64,000 nucleotides of DNA, taken from Litoreibacter ponti. GTDB taxonomy: Bacteria > Pseudomonadota > Alphaproteobacteria > Rhodobacterales > Rhodobacteraceae. The notes beneath the pieces were generated by a model. It saw only the letters and a list, made by a program, of their open reading frames with translations. It was not told the origin of the DNA and did no database searches. Location of the stretch: assembly GCF_003054285.1 (NCBI RefSeq), contig NZ_QBKS01000002.1:496001-560000 (forward strand), read 5' to 3'. Position 1 is the stretch's first letter, and the number at the start of each line of letters is the position of its first letter. Below, piece by piece: positions 17,970-27,212 of the stretch. Made by a program: the position numbers and the translations under genes.

Positions 17970-19498
17970 GTTACCTGCTCGCTGGCATAGATGCGCAGGA
18001 CCGAACGCTCCACCGCCGCGACCGCGCCATAGGCGGTGACGGCCACGACGGCAAGCACGGCGACGCAGGACCAGAGCATGTTGTAGTCCGATGTGCTGGC
18101 GGTCATCGCCATCAGCAGGCCGATGCCCTTGCCGGTTGCAAGCCATTCGACAGTCGTCACGGCGAGCAGGGCCGCAGGCACAGCCATGCGGGCGGACGCG
18201 AAGAACGCGGGCAGCATCGCAGGAAGCTGTGCCGCGCGCAAAAGGTGCCAACGACCGGCCTCGTAGCTTTTGAACAGATCAACGATCTGCCCCGGCGTCT
18301 GCCGCAGCCCCTGCTGGCAGGCCACAAATGTCGGAAAGAAGATCATTACGGCGACCACCACCATCGTGCCCACCAATCCGCGTCCGAAGGCCAGCACCAA
18401 AAGCGGCGCGGTCGTTATGATCGGCACCGCCCGCAGGGCGACCGCGACCGGCATCGTGGCCCGGCTCAATCCCGGGGCAAGCATCAGCGCCGCAGCGAGG
18501 CCCGCGCCGAGGGCCAGCCCCGCAATATAGCCCGGCGCGGCAAACGCCAACGTCTCGACCAGAGCTGTCTGGATCGTCGCGCGGTTCTGCGGGTCCATGA
18601 GAAAGGCCCACACGTCGCCCGGTCGCTTGGCGAAGAAGCGGTTCAATCCCGCTCCGTCCATCGACACCTGCCACAGCACCAGCACGAGGCCCGTGATCAG
18701 ACCAAGCTCAAGCAGCCTAATCCATATCGAACGGGGCGCCGCCGTCGACGGAGCGGAGAGCAGCAGGACGGGTCGATACCCCACCAGCCGGTCCCCCAGC
18801 CAGCCGAGCAGCGCGTAGGCCGACATGGCAATCAGGGCGGCCAGACAGGCGAGCGCCCAGGTCGCATCCGTGTCCAGCCCTCGCAACGCACGCAGGGTGA
18901 GGACCCCAAGGCCACGCTCGGCGCCGGTAAACTCGCCGATCATGGCGCCCAGAAACGCCGCTGGTGCGCTGATCTGCAACCCGACGAACAGGTATGGAAG
19001 GCTGGCGCGCGCGCGAATGCGCAGAAACGTGGACACTGTCCCGCGACCGTAAATCTGCATCAGATCGGTCCAATTCTGCGAGACCGCCCGCACGCCGACG
19101 AGGAAGGCCAACAGGGTGGTGTAGTAAACCGCCAAAGCCCCAAGCGCGATTTGCGGCCCGACCCCGGGGCCGAACAGAACCCTCAGAATGGGTCCGCTGG
19201 CGATCAGCGGAATGCAGAAGACCAGCAAGGCTAGAGCTGACAGAGCGCGCGCGCTGCGCGGCACCACTGCGATGACCGAGCCCAAGATCACCGCAGCGAG
19301 GTTCCCCCAGAGAAAGCCCCATGCGGCATTGGTAGAGGTCTCCCATGTCGCGCGGGCCAGAAGGGATGCGTTCTCCGCGATGTGGCGGGCGATGCCCAAG
19401 GGGCTGCTGATCAGGACGGCCTGCGGGTATAGTCGCATCGCCAACTCCCAGCCCAACAGGCCCGCAACGGCCCAGATGATGGCGCGGATCGGGCTCAT
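17966..19498 (-). CDS. ABC importer permease with two fused TauC/SsuC-like domains
   Basis: 510 residues, twice the usual length of a taurine/nitrate/thiamine-precursor-type permease (about 250). Two halves (about 1-250 and 262-505) each contain the binding-protein-dependent transport core. The first half has GAMIGEFTGAERGLGVLTLRA and the second TTVEWLATGKGIGLLMAMTA, corresponding segments of the same fold, so this is a tandem duplication/fusion acting as an intramolecular dimer. It overlaps the genes on both sides by four bases. Substrate unknown. Confidence 0.85.
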   Translation of the reverse strand: MSPIRAIIWAVAGLLGWELAMRLYPQAVLISSPLGIARHIAENASLLARATWETSTNAAWGFLWGNLAAVILGSVIAVVPRSARALSALALLVFCIPLIASGPILRVLFGPGVGPQIALGALAVYYTTLLAFLVGVRAVSQNWTDLMQIYGRGTVSTFLRIRARASLPYLFVGLQISAPAAFLGAMIGEFTGAERGLGVLTLRALRGLDTDATWALACLAALIAMSAYALLGWLGDRLVGYRPVLLLSAPSTAAPRSIWIRLLELGLITGLVLVLWQVSMDGAGLNRFFAKRPGDVWAFLMDPQNRATIQTALVETLAFAAPGYIAGLALGAGLAAALMLAPGLSRATMPVAVALRAVPIITTAPLLVLAFGRGLVGTMVVVAVMIFFPTFVACQQGLRQTPGQIVDLFKSYEAGRWHLLRAAQLPAMLPAFFASARMAVPAALLAVTTVEWLATGKGIGLLMAMTASTSDYNMLWSCVAVLAVVAVTAYGAVAAVERSVLRIYASEQVT

Positions 19499-20241
19499 GC
19501 GTCCTGCTCCAACGCGTCAAATACCGTGCGGGACAGGGTCGAAAAGGCGGGCGTGTCGACGACGGATGTATCTCGCCTGTCCAGCGTCACGGGGATGTCG
19601 GCGACGATCCGGGCCGGGCGTGGCGACAGGATCAGAACGCGGTCGGAAAGCAAGACCGCCTCCTGCACCGAGTGCGTGACGAGCACGACCGTCGCACCTT
19701 TGGACCGCCACAGGGGCGGCAAATCTTCGTTCAGCCGCCTTCGGGTCATCGCATCAACCGCGCCGAACGGCTCGTCCAGCAGCAGGACTTCCGGCGCGGA
19801 AATCAGACTGCGCGCGATTGCGGCGCGCTGGCGCATGCCGCCCGACAGCTCCGCCGGGCGGTGGTCCGCAAAGCCCGCGAGCCCCACCAGATCGATCAAG
19901 GCATCGACGTCGCCCGCGGACTTGCGCGCGAGCTGGGCCCCGAGGGCAATGTTCGCGCGCACCGTGCGCCACGGCAAAAGCGACGGGTCCTGGAAGGCCA
20001 TCGCCAACGCGCCGCGCCGCGCCGCGTGTTTTGGCGGCGCACCGCCCAAAGTCAAAGTGCCGCTGTCGGGCGCCTCCAACCCCGCGATCATCCGCAAGAT
20101 CGTGGATTTGCCACAGCCCGACGGCCCCACAAGCGCCGTTGTCTGTCCCGCGCCAAAGGACACGGAAAAGGGTGCGACCGCCTCGGTCGCATCAAACCGT
20201 TTGGTGATGGCGTCGCACAGTATGTCCAAGCCGGCGGTCAC
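19495..20241 (-). CDS. ABC importer ATPase, TauB/SsuB type
   Basis: 248-residue ATPase with Walker A GPSGCGKS (39-46), signature LSGGM (132-136) and Walker B LLLDEP (about 153-158), in the nitrate/sulfonate/taurine ATPase class. It partners the fused permease (ATGA overlap) and the binding protein that starts the transporter group. Start ATG 20241 lies 20 bases after the binding-protein stop. Confidence 0.9.
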   Translation of the reverse strand: MTAGLDILCDAITKRFDATEAVAPFSVSFGAGQTTALVGPSGCGKSTILRMIAGLEAPDSGTLTLGGAPPKHAARRGALAMAFQDPSLLPWRTVRANIALGAQLARKSAGDVDALIDLVGLAGFADHRPAELSGGMRQRAAIARSLISAPEVLLLDEPFGAVDAMTRRRLNEDLPPLWRSKGATVVLVTHSVQEAVLLSDRVLILSPRPARIVADIPVTLDRRDTSVVDTPAFSTLSRTVFDALEQDA

Positions 20242-20261
20242 AGCGGCACTCTGGGTGCTGA

Positions 20262-21251
20262 CTAGCCGTGCACCTCTTCAAGAAGCGATCGATCCCACAG
20301 GTCCGCAGACACATCGCGCCCCAGAAGGGCGAGCGTTTCGATATTTGCCGCGACCGTCTCGTCCGTGAACCACCCAAAACCGTTCTCGGCCGTCAGATCG
20401 GAAAACATCAATGGCACCTGCCGCGCGGCCTGCAGTTTTTGGGTCTCCAGCTCCAGGCCCGCATCCGGGAACATCTCGACGGTCAGGGCGGCGGCGGCAT
20501 CCGTGTCTGCCTCGTAGTCATTCCAGCCCATGACCTCGCCCTTGAGCAACGCAATCAGGTCCGCGCGGCGGTTGGCGATGGCGTCTTCGGTCGCGATGTA
20601 TGTCTGGGAGTGCAAAGCGTAGCCGTGATCGGCCATCAGCATCGTTGTGTTGTCCACCCCCTGCACGGTCATCGCCACGGGCAGATCGGTTTCCCAGCAC
20701 AGCAGGCAATCCACCTGACCGCTGACAAGGGGGGCGGGGTCGTACTGGGTCGGCACGATTTCAATGGCGTCGATATCGACATTGTTCAAGGTGCACAGCG
20801 CCTGCAGGACCGGCGTATTGGCAACAGCCATGCCGATGCGTTTGCCGACCAGATCAGCGGGCGCATTGACCGGATTGCCCGCAAGGGAGGCGATGGCGAA
20901 CGGGTTCTTCTGCATCGCCACGGCGATGATCTTGAACGGCGCGCCTTGGGCCACGGCAGCCGCGGTGTAATCCGCGGCGGAGATGCCAACCAGGGCCGCA
21001 CCCGAGACCACCGGCGGCTCGACCGGGGCGTTGGGACCGCCCTGGCTCAGCGAGACGTCGAGCCCCTGATCCGCCCAATAATTCTTCTTGGCCGCGATGT
21101 AGCTGCCACCGAACTGCACGGAATGAAGCCATGAGAGCTGAAAATTGACCGATGTCGCGGCCAGGGCGGGCAGGCCCATTGCGGCGGTTGCAACACCGGC
21201 GCCGGTGGTCTGAAGGAAGAAACGGCGGGTCAGATGAACGGGTTGGGTCAT
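20262..21251 (-). CDS. NMT1/ThiY-like ABC substrate-binding protein
   Basis: 329-residue periplasmic binder. The N-terminus TRRFFLQTTGAGVATAAMG is a twin-arginine-like signal with an ALA site near residue 32. The mature part (FQLSWLHSVQFGGSYIA, VGKRIGMAVAN, WETDLPVAM) matches the NMT1/ThiY group that binds pyrimidine-type thiamine precursors, sulfonates or nitrate. Ligand cannot be read directly. No thiamine riboswitch precedes it, since it overlaps the upstream flippase-like gene by four bases. Confidence 0.82.
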   Translation of the reverse strand: MTQPVHLTRRFFLQTTGAGVATAAMGLPALAATSVNFQLSWLHSVQFGGSYIAAKKNYWADQGLDVSLSQGGPNAPVEPPVVSGAALVGISAADYTAAAVAQGAPFKIIAVAMQKNPFAIASLAGNPVNAPADLVGKRIGMAVANTPVLQALCTLNNVDIDAIEIVPTQYDPAPLVSGQVDCLLCWETDLPVAMTVQGVDNTTMLMADHGYALHSQTYIATEDAIANRRADLIALLKGEVMGWNDYEADTDAAAALTVEMFPDAGLELETQKLQAARQVPLMFSDLTAENGFGWFTDETVAANIETLALLGRDVSADLWDRSLLEEVHG

Positions 21252-22153
21252 GAGAGATCAGGCTTTCGTTTTGGTGTGAAGGGTTCAATGTTTTGCGACG
21301 CCGCCAGCAGGAACGCCGCCGGGAGCGCCGCGATGAAGACGACGACCCCGTAAAGGATGCCTGTGGCGATGCCCGCACTGGCAGGCGCGCCGACAAGCGG
21401 GAAAAGCGCGGCCGCAGCCCCCTCGCGCCAGCCCCAGCCGCCGACAGATAACGGCACAAGCATGGCGCTCAGGACAAGGGGGATAACGGTCGCAAAGGCT
21501 TTCGAAGACAGCTCTGTGCCGATCGCCTGCGCGCAGGCGTAGAAGGCAAAGATCAGGCAGAAAGACGTGACGGCACTGTGCAGCAAGATCTGAGGTGATT
21601 TGAGCTGAGCCATAGTTGTCCGAAGAAACGCGGCAGTGGCGCCGTCGCGCCGGGCCAATGCCAAAATCACCGCCGCTCCGACCGCAATCGACGAAAGGAC
21701 AATCCAGCCAAGACGCGCCCATCCCGAACCGTCAGGCCAGAATAAAACGAAAGCAAACCCGACGAACATAAGCGCGAAAATTGTCACCTGGCCAAGCATC
21801 CGCTCTGCCATGACCGAAAGCGCGGCGCTGCTCATATCAGCGGCACGTCTGGCGCGTACAGCCCGGGTGACGTCTCCTGCGACACCGCCGGGCAGGGACG
21901 TGTTGATCAGCTGCGCGAGGTAGTATTCCCGCAGCGCAAACGGGTAGCTGAAATGCAGCCCGAACGCCTTGGCCACGATCTGCCAGCGGGCTGCCATGGA
22001 AAACGTCGCGGCCGTAAGCGCCAGAAAAGCAGCCCCAATCCACACGGGTTCCGCTCCGCTCAGCTGCGCGAAGACCGCGGTCGGGTCGGCCCACCGCAAC
22101 AAAACGAGCAGGCAGCCAATGGATACGGCGAATTTCAGAACGCGGGCCTTCAT
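21248..22153 (-). CDS. Lysylphosphatidylglycerol-synthase TM-domain (flippase-like) membrane protein
   Basis: 301-residue polytopic protein of the UPF0104/LPG-synthase transmembrane family, as in the flippase domain of MprF. The family motif is visible as LPGGVAGDVTRAVRARR near 92-108. About eight hydrophobic segments. It lacks the soluble tRNA-dependent synthase domain of MprF, so it may move a lipid across the membrane rather than make one. Overlaps with both neighbours place it in the lipid/ABC operon. Confidence 0.78.
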   Translation of the reverse strand: MKARVLKFAVSIGCLLVLLRWADPTAVFAQLSGAEPVWIGAAFLALTAATFSMAARWQIVAKAFGLHFSYPFALREYYLAQLINTSLPGGVAGDVTRAVRARRAADMSSAALSVMAERMLGQVTIFALMFVGFAFVLFWPDGSGWARLGWIVLSSIAVGAAVILALARRDGATAAFLRTTMAQLKSPQILLHSAVTSFCLIFAFYACAQAIGTELSSKAFATVIPLVLSAMLVPLSVGGWGWREGAAAALFPLVGAPASAGIATGILYGVVVFIAALPAAFLLAASQNIEPFTPKRKPDLS

Positions 22154-23754
22154 CGCTCCACCACCTGCGTCTTTGAGAACGCGTCGAGGAAATCATTGCG
22201 GAAACTGTCCATCCGCCGCACCGGGCTATCCGCATCCGGGACAAGCCCGTCGGTCCAGCCCCAGTGGCTTATCCGTTCCAGCATGTCCGAGGGGCCGATC
22301 ATGTGCACCGGAACATCCTTGTTCTCGCTGCCAGCCACGAAACTCGCCGCCTGATGGTCGCCCGCGACGATCACAAGCGGCGCATCTGCGCCAAGGTGGG
22401 ACACATGGGACAGGGTCGCGCGCAGGGAATAGTCGACGGCGCGACGATACGCGTCGCGCACGGCGTCGCGGTCACGCCAAAGCACCTTGGGGGAGGGTCC
22501 GCGCTGTGCCATCTCGTTGAATTCCGTCCCGTCGCCGATGTCTTCCCAAGGGATCATATCCGGGATCGGCGTCCAAGGCGCGTGGGACGAGATCAGGGCG
22601 ATCTGCACAAAATTCGGGCGGCCATCTTTGGGCATAAGATCCCGGTAGCGCGCAAGCGTGAACTGATCGGGCATCGTCACCCAGCGGAAACGCGCACCTT
22701 TATAGGGGATGTCAGCGGCGGGGATGACCGTGTCGAAGCCCATGGCGAGGCTTTCGGGCCATCCGACCGTGATCGCGGGCATGATCGCGGTCGTGTGGTA
22801 GCCCGCGTTTTGCGCAAAGTGGAAAAGCCACTTGTGGCCACTCGCCAGCATCGCGTTGTAGCGACCGTTGTCCGAGGTCCAAAGCCCGCTGGACAGGGCG
22901 CCATGGGCAAGCCAGCTTTGCCCGCCTGCGGTGGGCGAGGTTAGCCAGCCGCTGCGCATCGCCATCCCGGTGCGCGCGATGTCGGCCTCGGCGGCGCGCA
23001 ATGTTGTAAGATGCGTAGGCGCATAAAGCGGATTGTCGAAACTGGCCCGCCCGTAGCTTTCGATCCAGATCACGATCACGTCCCGTCCGTCCAACGCGCC
23101 CAAGAGGCCCGTCGCATCGCCGTAAGGGTCGTCGGCGGCCCGCTCTGCAAAGCGCGCGAGCTCGGTTGCGGTTTGCTGCAGCTCGATCCCGCGCTTGAGC
23201 GTCAAGCGCGTGGTCCACGCGGTGCCCGGCGGGCTGTCCTTGAATTTCCAGTATCCCAGGTGGTGCCCGATATCCGCCGCAGCCCACCCCGCCCAAAGCA
23301 GAGCAAGGCTCGCGGCCACGACCCGGGCGGTGGGGGCCTTGGTCAGGCCGGCCCACGCGCGCAGACTGCGCTCGAGCGCGATGAACATAAGCACCAGCAG
23401 CCCAAAAGATGCGAGGACCGCCAGCACCGTCAATGCGCCACCGATGCTGTCACGCAGCAGGCCCAGACCCGCGCCTATGAGAAAAGTGTCGAGGATCGGA
23501 TTGAACGTGCGATTGAAGGCGCTGAACATCGCGTAATCGGCAAGCTTGATCACGACAGCCGCGAGCAAAAGAAGCGCCACCCCATAGGTCACGCCCCAGA
23601 GCCGTCCGATGGCGATCATGCCAAGCACAAGCACCGGCAGCTCCAACGGCCATCTGTTCAAGGCCCCCCAGGTCATCGTGCCAGGATGGTTCGGCAAGAC
23701 GAGCACGCCGAACAGCATGGCCGTGGCCAGCACAAGACCCAAGACGCGCGTCAT
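22150..23754 (-). CDS. Membrane-anchored sulfatase/alkaline-phosphatase-superfamily protein
   Basis: 534 residues: an N-terminal block of about five membrane segments (1-180) followed by a periplasmic sulfatase-fold domain. Features are VIVIWIESYGRASF (metal-binding start), SPTAGGQSWLAHGALSSGLW (nucleophile region), ISSHAPWTP and VAGDHQAAS (distal metal site). The layout resembles LtaS-like or phosphoethanolamine/phosphoglycerol transferases. ATG 23754 overlaps the CDP-alcohol transferase stop; the frame seven codons longer has no support. It could transfer a phospho-alcohol head group in the periplasm; this is inference. Confidence 0.75.
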   Translation of the reverse strand: MTRVLGLVLATAMLFGVLVLPNHPGTMTWGALNRWPLELPVLVLGMIAIGRLWGVTYGVALLLLAAVVIKLADYAMFSAFNRTFNPILDTFLIGAGLGLLRDSIGGALTVLAVLASFGLLVLMFIALERSLRAWAGLTKAPTARVVAASLALLWAGWAAADIGHHLGYWKFKDSPPGTAWTTRLTLKRGIELQQTATELARFAERAADDPYGDATGLLGALDGRDVIVIWIESYGRASFDNPLYAPTHLTTLRAAEADIARTGMAMRSGWLTSPTAGGQSWLAHGALSSGLWTSDNGRYNAMLASGHKWLFHFAQNAGYHTTAIMPAITVGWPESLAMGFDTVIPAADIPYKGARFRWVTMPDQFTLARYRDLMPKDGRPNFVQIALISSHAPWTPIPDMIPWEDIGDGTEFNEMAQRGPSPKVLWRDRDAVRDAYRRAVDYSLRATLSHVSHLGADAPLVIVAGDHQAASFVAGSENKDVPVHMIGPSDMLERISHWGWTDGLVPDADSPVRRMDSFRNDFLDAFSKTQVVER

Positions 23755-24485
23755 GCAGCGCGCCTCAAGAGCCACACGGTGTCAATTAGGAAGGACCAGG
23801 TCAGAAGCAGGGCCGCCGCAACACTGACGGGGACCACCAAGGTGCCGGGCGTCAGGGGGAACACCAAAATCAGCAAGGCCGCGATCTGCACAACACAAAT
23901 CGCCTTGCGCCGGAACGCCTGTGGCAGCGGCGCGCGTAAGGCGGGAACGAAAAACGCAGCCGCAAGGAAGGCGTAGCGCATGAAGCCGAGGACCAGCACC
24001 TCGGCCCCGGCCGTCCCGCTGACAAGAACCCATGTCGCGATCACCGCGCCCAGAGCGGCGTCCGTTTCCATGTCCAACCGGGCCCCGAAATCGGAGACCA
24101 ACCCTGATCGACGCGCCAGCCAGCCATCCAGACCGTCCAGCGCGAAGGCGAGGCTGGCCACCCCGAAGAAGACCCACTCCGATGCGTCCGGCGCGACCAG
24201 CGCGCCGGAGAGAAACGCGACCATGGCCAGCCGTACAAGCGTGACGACATTGCACGCGCCCAGAACCCGGTGCGGATAGCCTTGGGCAAGACCGAAAACC
24301 GCCAAGGTCATCGCGATTGCGAACGCTGCAAACGGCACCAGTGCCTGCCCGAAAACTAGCTGTGACGCCACCACCAAGGCCAAAGCCAGCAGGGCCGAAA
24401 CGCCGAGAAACCCACCCAGAACAGAGCGGCCGTGGCGAGGTTGGTCGAAAAGATGCGGCGTGCTGCGAAGCATGAAATCTTCCAT
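23751..24485 (-). CDS. CDP-alcohol phosphatidyltransferase family protein
   Basis: 244-residue integral membrane enzyme with the full CDP-alcohol phosphotransferase motif: D117, D120-G121, A124-R125, G134, D138 and D142. Catalysis is therefore expected to be intact. Family members join CDP-diacylglycerol, or another CDP-lipid or alcohol, to an alcohol acceptor to make phospholipids. It overlaps the sulfatase-fold gene by four bases. Similarity does not separate phosphatidylglycerophosphate, phosphatidylinositol and other products. Confidence 0.82.
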   Translation of the reverse strand: MEDFMLRSTPHLFDQPRHGRSVLGGFLGVSALLALALVVASQLVFGQALVPFAAFAIAMTLAVFGLAQGYPHRVLGACNVVTLVRLAMVAFLSGALVAPDASEWVFFGVASLAFALDGLDGWLARRSGLVSDFGARLDMETDAALGAVIATWVLVSGTAGAEVLVLGFMRYAFLAAAFFVPALRAPLPQAFRRKAICVVQIAALLILVFPLTPGTLVVPVSVAAALLLTWSFLIDTVWLLRRAA

Positions 24486-24566
24486 TCCGATACGAGGTTG
24501 ATCTAGGTCAGAAATGCCCGATGGACACCTAAGTCTACGCGCCAGACCTCGGATTATTCACTTACA

Positions 24567-25298
24567 TCAGCGAATTGTGACCCGCGCGACCAGCGGAAGG
24601 TGGTCCGAGGCCTCGACCACCTCGCGTGTTCTGACGGCCCGCATGTCCAGAACCTGACCCGCACCATCGGTCATGATCCGGTCGAGCGGCAACAGCGGCC
24701 GAGAGCTGGGAAAGCTGCGGCAGGCCGGGCCTTGCAAATCCATTCCGGTCAAAGCGCGATTGAACATCATGCCACCCCAGGGCCGCCATTCATTCAAATC
24801 CCCCAGCAAGATCGTCTGCATAGCAGGTCTGCGGCGCACATACTGCCCAATAATCCGCATCTGCACGACCCGCAGGGGCTGAGACAGCGACAAATGGGTG
24901 CTGATGATCCGAAGCGGGCGGTCTTCGTGCATGACCTCAACCGACACGGCCCCGCGATGGCAATGGCCCGGCAAATCCAGCACGTCCATCCACGTCCGGC
25001 GCATCCCGGGCGACAGGAACAGGATGGTGCCCAGAAATCCGTCGCTGTCATCGCCCCAACGCGAGTCCGGGCCATGGATGTATTCAAGGCCCGTGCGCTT
25101 TTCGATATCAGCCATGTCGAAGATGCTGGCATGGGGTCTGCATTCGCCATCGGCCTCCTGCAAGGCCAGAACTTGGGGGCGCTCTGGCGCCACGGCTTGC
25201 TCTAGTGCTGCGACGACCCGACCGGGGTCGACCCGCCCGTCATGCCCCTTCGCGCGATGCACATTCCATGTCGCACATCTCAGTTGCGTGCCCTGCAT
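24567..25298 (-). CDS. Endonuclease/exonuclease/phosphatase-fold hydrolase
   Basis: 243-residue EEP-superfamily protein (DNase I/sphingomyelinase fold). Metal and catalytic positions are N13 in ATWNVHRAKG, a glutamate in LQEADGE, GDLNEW and the C-terminal SDHLPLVA. No signal peptide or membrane anchor is seen. It is the first gene on the minus strand before the lipid/ABC operon, 81 bases from it, so it may act as a phosphodiesterase on a lipid head group instead of on DNA; this is contextual inference. Confidence 0.78.
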   Translation of the reverse strand: MQGTQLRCATWNVHRAKGHDGRVDPGRVVAALEQAVAPERPQVLALQEADGECRPHASIFDMADIEKRTGLEYIHGPDSRWGDDSDGFLGTILFLSPGMRRTWMDVLDLPGHCHRGAVSVEVMHEDRPLRIISTHLSLSQPLRVVQMRIIGQYVRRRPAMQTILLGDLNEWRPWGGMMFNRALTGMDLQGPACRSFPSSRPLLPLDRIMTDGAGQVLDMRAVRTREVVEASDHLPLVARVTIR

Positions 25299-25420
25299 CC
25301 GATCACACCTGCCTTCTGTACGCGCTGCCCTATATCAAGCTGCAGTATATCTAGACCGCGCCCATGCGGTGACGATCTTCACTGGCCCCGAAACCCGCTC
25401 CGATCAAAGGGATAAATGAC

Positions 25421-26008
25421 ATGATGCGCAGCTTTCTCGCCACCACGACCTTCCTCGCAGCCTCCGCTATCGCAGCTCATGCCGACATGGCGCGCTACGA
25501 GCTTGACCCGACCCACACGGCGGTCTCGTTCACGGTGGATCATATCGGGTTCGCCAAGACCCTCGGCGTTTTCACCGATCTGCAGGGCAGCTTCATGTAT
25601 GACGTGGATACCCAAGAGCTTGCAGATGTGGCGGTGGCCATCGATGCGGGGTCGGTCAACACATTCAACGAGGCGCGCGACGGTCATGTGCGCAACACGG
25701 ACTTTCTCAACGTCTCCGATCACCCTGAAATTACCTTTGTCGCCTCCGGTGGCACGCCCACGGGCGATACATCCGGCACCGTCACGGGTGATCTGACAAT
25801 CCTTGGGCAGACGCGGCCGGTGACGCTGGATGTGACCCTGAACAAGGTGGCCGAGTATCCGTTCGGACATCGGCGCGAGGTGCTGGGCCTGTCAATGACC
25901 ACCACGATCCTGCGCAGTGATTTCGGTATGACATACGGCGTCGCAAACGGTCTTGTCGGAGACGAAATCGGCATCCGCATCGAGACCGAAGCCATGAAGA
26001 TGGAATGA
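25421..26008 (+). CDS. YceI-family periplasmic protein
   Basis: 195-residue lipocalin-like YceI protein. A Sec signal peptide ends at AHA (residue 21) and the mature part begins YELDPTHTAVSFTVDHIGF, the family hallmark; DGHVRNTDFLNVSDHPEI is also typical. YceI proteins bind isoprenoid-like lipids. Two adjacent ATGs (25421 and 25424) are possible starts. It stands 94 bases before the efflux operon and may be transcribed with it. Confidence 0.88.
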   Translation: MMRSFLATTTFLAASAIAAHADMARYELDPTHTAVSFTVDHIGFAKTLGVFTDLQGSFMYDVDTQELADVAVAIDAGSVNTFNEARDGHVRNTDFLNVSDHPEITFVASGGTPTGDTSGTVTGDLTILGQTRPVTLDVTLNKVAEYPFGHRREVLGLSMTTTILRSDFGMTYGVANGLVGDEIGIRIETEAMKME

Positions 26009-26102
26009 CCGCCGCCGCTGGTTGTCGCGCAATTGATCGCGGGACCAATGGAAAACGCGTCGTCCGCTCTATGTCACCGGGGTGTAAGGCTGGAGAGTGA
26101 CC

Positions 26103-27212
26103 ATGTTGAGATCCCTGCTTGGAGCGGCGGCATTCGCCGCAAGCGTATTGAGCGGTCTGCCCGCTTACGCGCAAGGCCGCGCGTCGGCGGTGGGCGTCCA
26201 GACCGTCGAGACGCGCACCCTTTCGGAAACCGTGCCGGTCTTTGCCGAGATCGTCACAGCTAGGAACGGTGCGGTCGCCAGCCGTGTCGCGGGAAGCGTC
26301 GAGACGATCCACGTTTTGGCAGGAACACAGGTCGCAGAAGGCGACGTTCTTGTGGAACTGAACCAGGAGCTTCTGACGATCCAAGTCCGCCAAGCCCGCG
26401 CGCGGATATCAGAGGCACAGGCCAGCGTCGCCACAAGCGAGGCGTTGCTGAACAGCCGCCAGGTTTCCTTTGAACGGGTGAGTGCGCTGCGCGACTCGGC
26501 GTCCTTTTCGCAAGGCCGGTTCGACGATTCCCAATCCGAGGTCCAGATCGCTCGCGCGCAGCTTGCAGAAGCGCAGGCCCGGCTCGACAGCAGCCGCGCC
26601 GAGCTGGCCGAGGCCGAATATCAGCTCAACCGCAGCATCATCCGCGCCCCGTTCTCGGGCATCGTTCTGGAGGTGCAGACGATCCCCGGCGCCTTCATTC
26701 AGGCCGGCACACCCGTCGTGACGATCCTTGATACTGGCTCGTTCGAGATCGAAGCGGGCATCCCGGCGCGCTTCGTGGCGGACCTGCAACCGGGGCAGCA
26801 GATGAACGGGTTGCTTGAGACCGGAGCCACAGTTGAGCTGGAACTCCGCGCGATCCTTCCCGTGGAAGACGCCTCGACCCGGACGCGCGCCGTCCGGTTT
26901 TCCGCCTCAGGCCTCGGCGACATGCGCAATCTGGCAGTAGGCCAATCCCTGACGGTCGATGTCCCGGTCGGCGAGGCGCGGGATGTCCTGTCGGTTCCGA
27001 AGGACGCATTGGTGCAGGCGCAGGGCGGATGGACCGTCTTTGTGGCGGTCGACGGCAAGGCGCAACCGCGTCAGGTCGAGATCGGCGCTCCGGCGGGCGA
27101 CCGGTACGAGGTCGTCAACGGCCTTGTCTCAGGCGATCAGGTGGTCGTGCGCGGCAATGAGCGACTTCGCCCGGGCCAAGATATTAACCCGACACCGATC
27201 GAGACCAACTGA
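26103..27212 (+). CDS. RND efflux periplasmic adaptor (membrane fusion protein)
   Basis: 369-residue HlyD/AcrA-type adaptor. Sec signal ending AYA, then the biotinyl-lipoyl-like half (GSVETIHVLAGTQVAEGDVL), a helical hairpin rich in A, E and Q, the second lipoyl half (SIIRAPFSGIVLEV) and beta-barrel/membrane-proximal domains to the C-terminus. ATG 26103 is preceded by ggag at seven bases; a GTG two codons earlier is less likely. The stop overlaps the pump start by one base (TGATG). It bridges the pump to an outer-membrane channel that is not encoded here. Confidence 0.88.
   Translation: MLRSLLGAAAFAASVLSGLPAYAQGRASAVGVQTVETRTLSETVPVFAEIVTARNGAVASRVAGSVETIHVLAGTQVAEGDVLVELNQELLTIQVRQARARISEAQASVATSEALLNSRQVSFERVSALRDSASFSQGRFDDSQSEVQIARAQLAEAQARLDSSRAELAEAEYQLNRSIIRAPFSGIVLEVQTIPGAFIQAGTPVVTILDTGSFEIEAGIPARFVADLQPGQQMNGLLETGATVELELRAILPVEDASTRTRAVRFSASGLGDMRNLAVGQSLTVDVPVGEARDVLSVPKDALVQAQGGWTVFVAVDGKAQPRQVEIGAPAGDRYEVVNGLVSGDQVVVRGNERLRPGQDINPTPIETN

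Noticed and set aside
18245..19234. 329-codon plus-strand frame inside the fused permease.
   Set aside because: Its translation is a low-complexity Arg/Gln/His shadow of the permease codons with no domain, as are many long opposite-strand frames in this GC-rich window.
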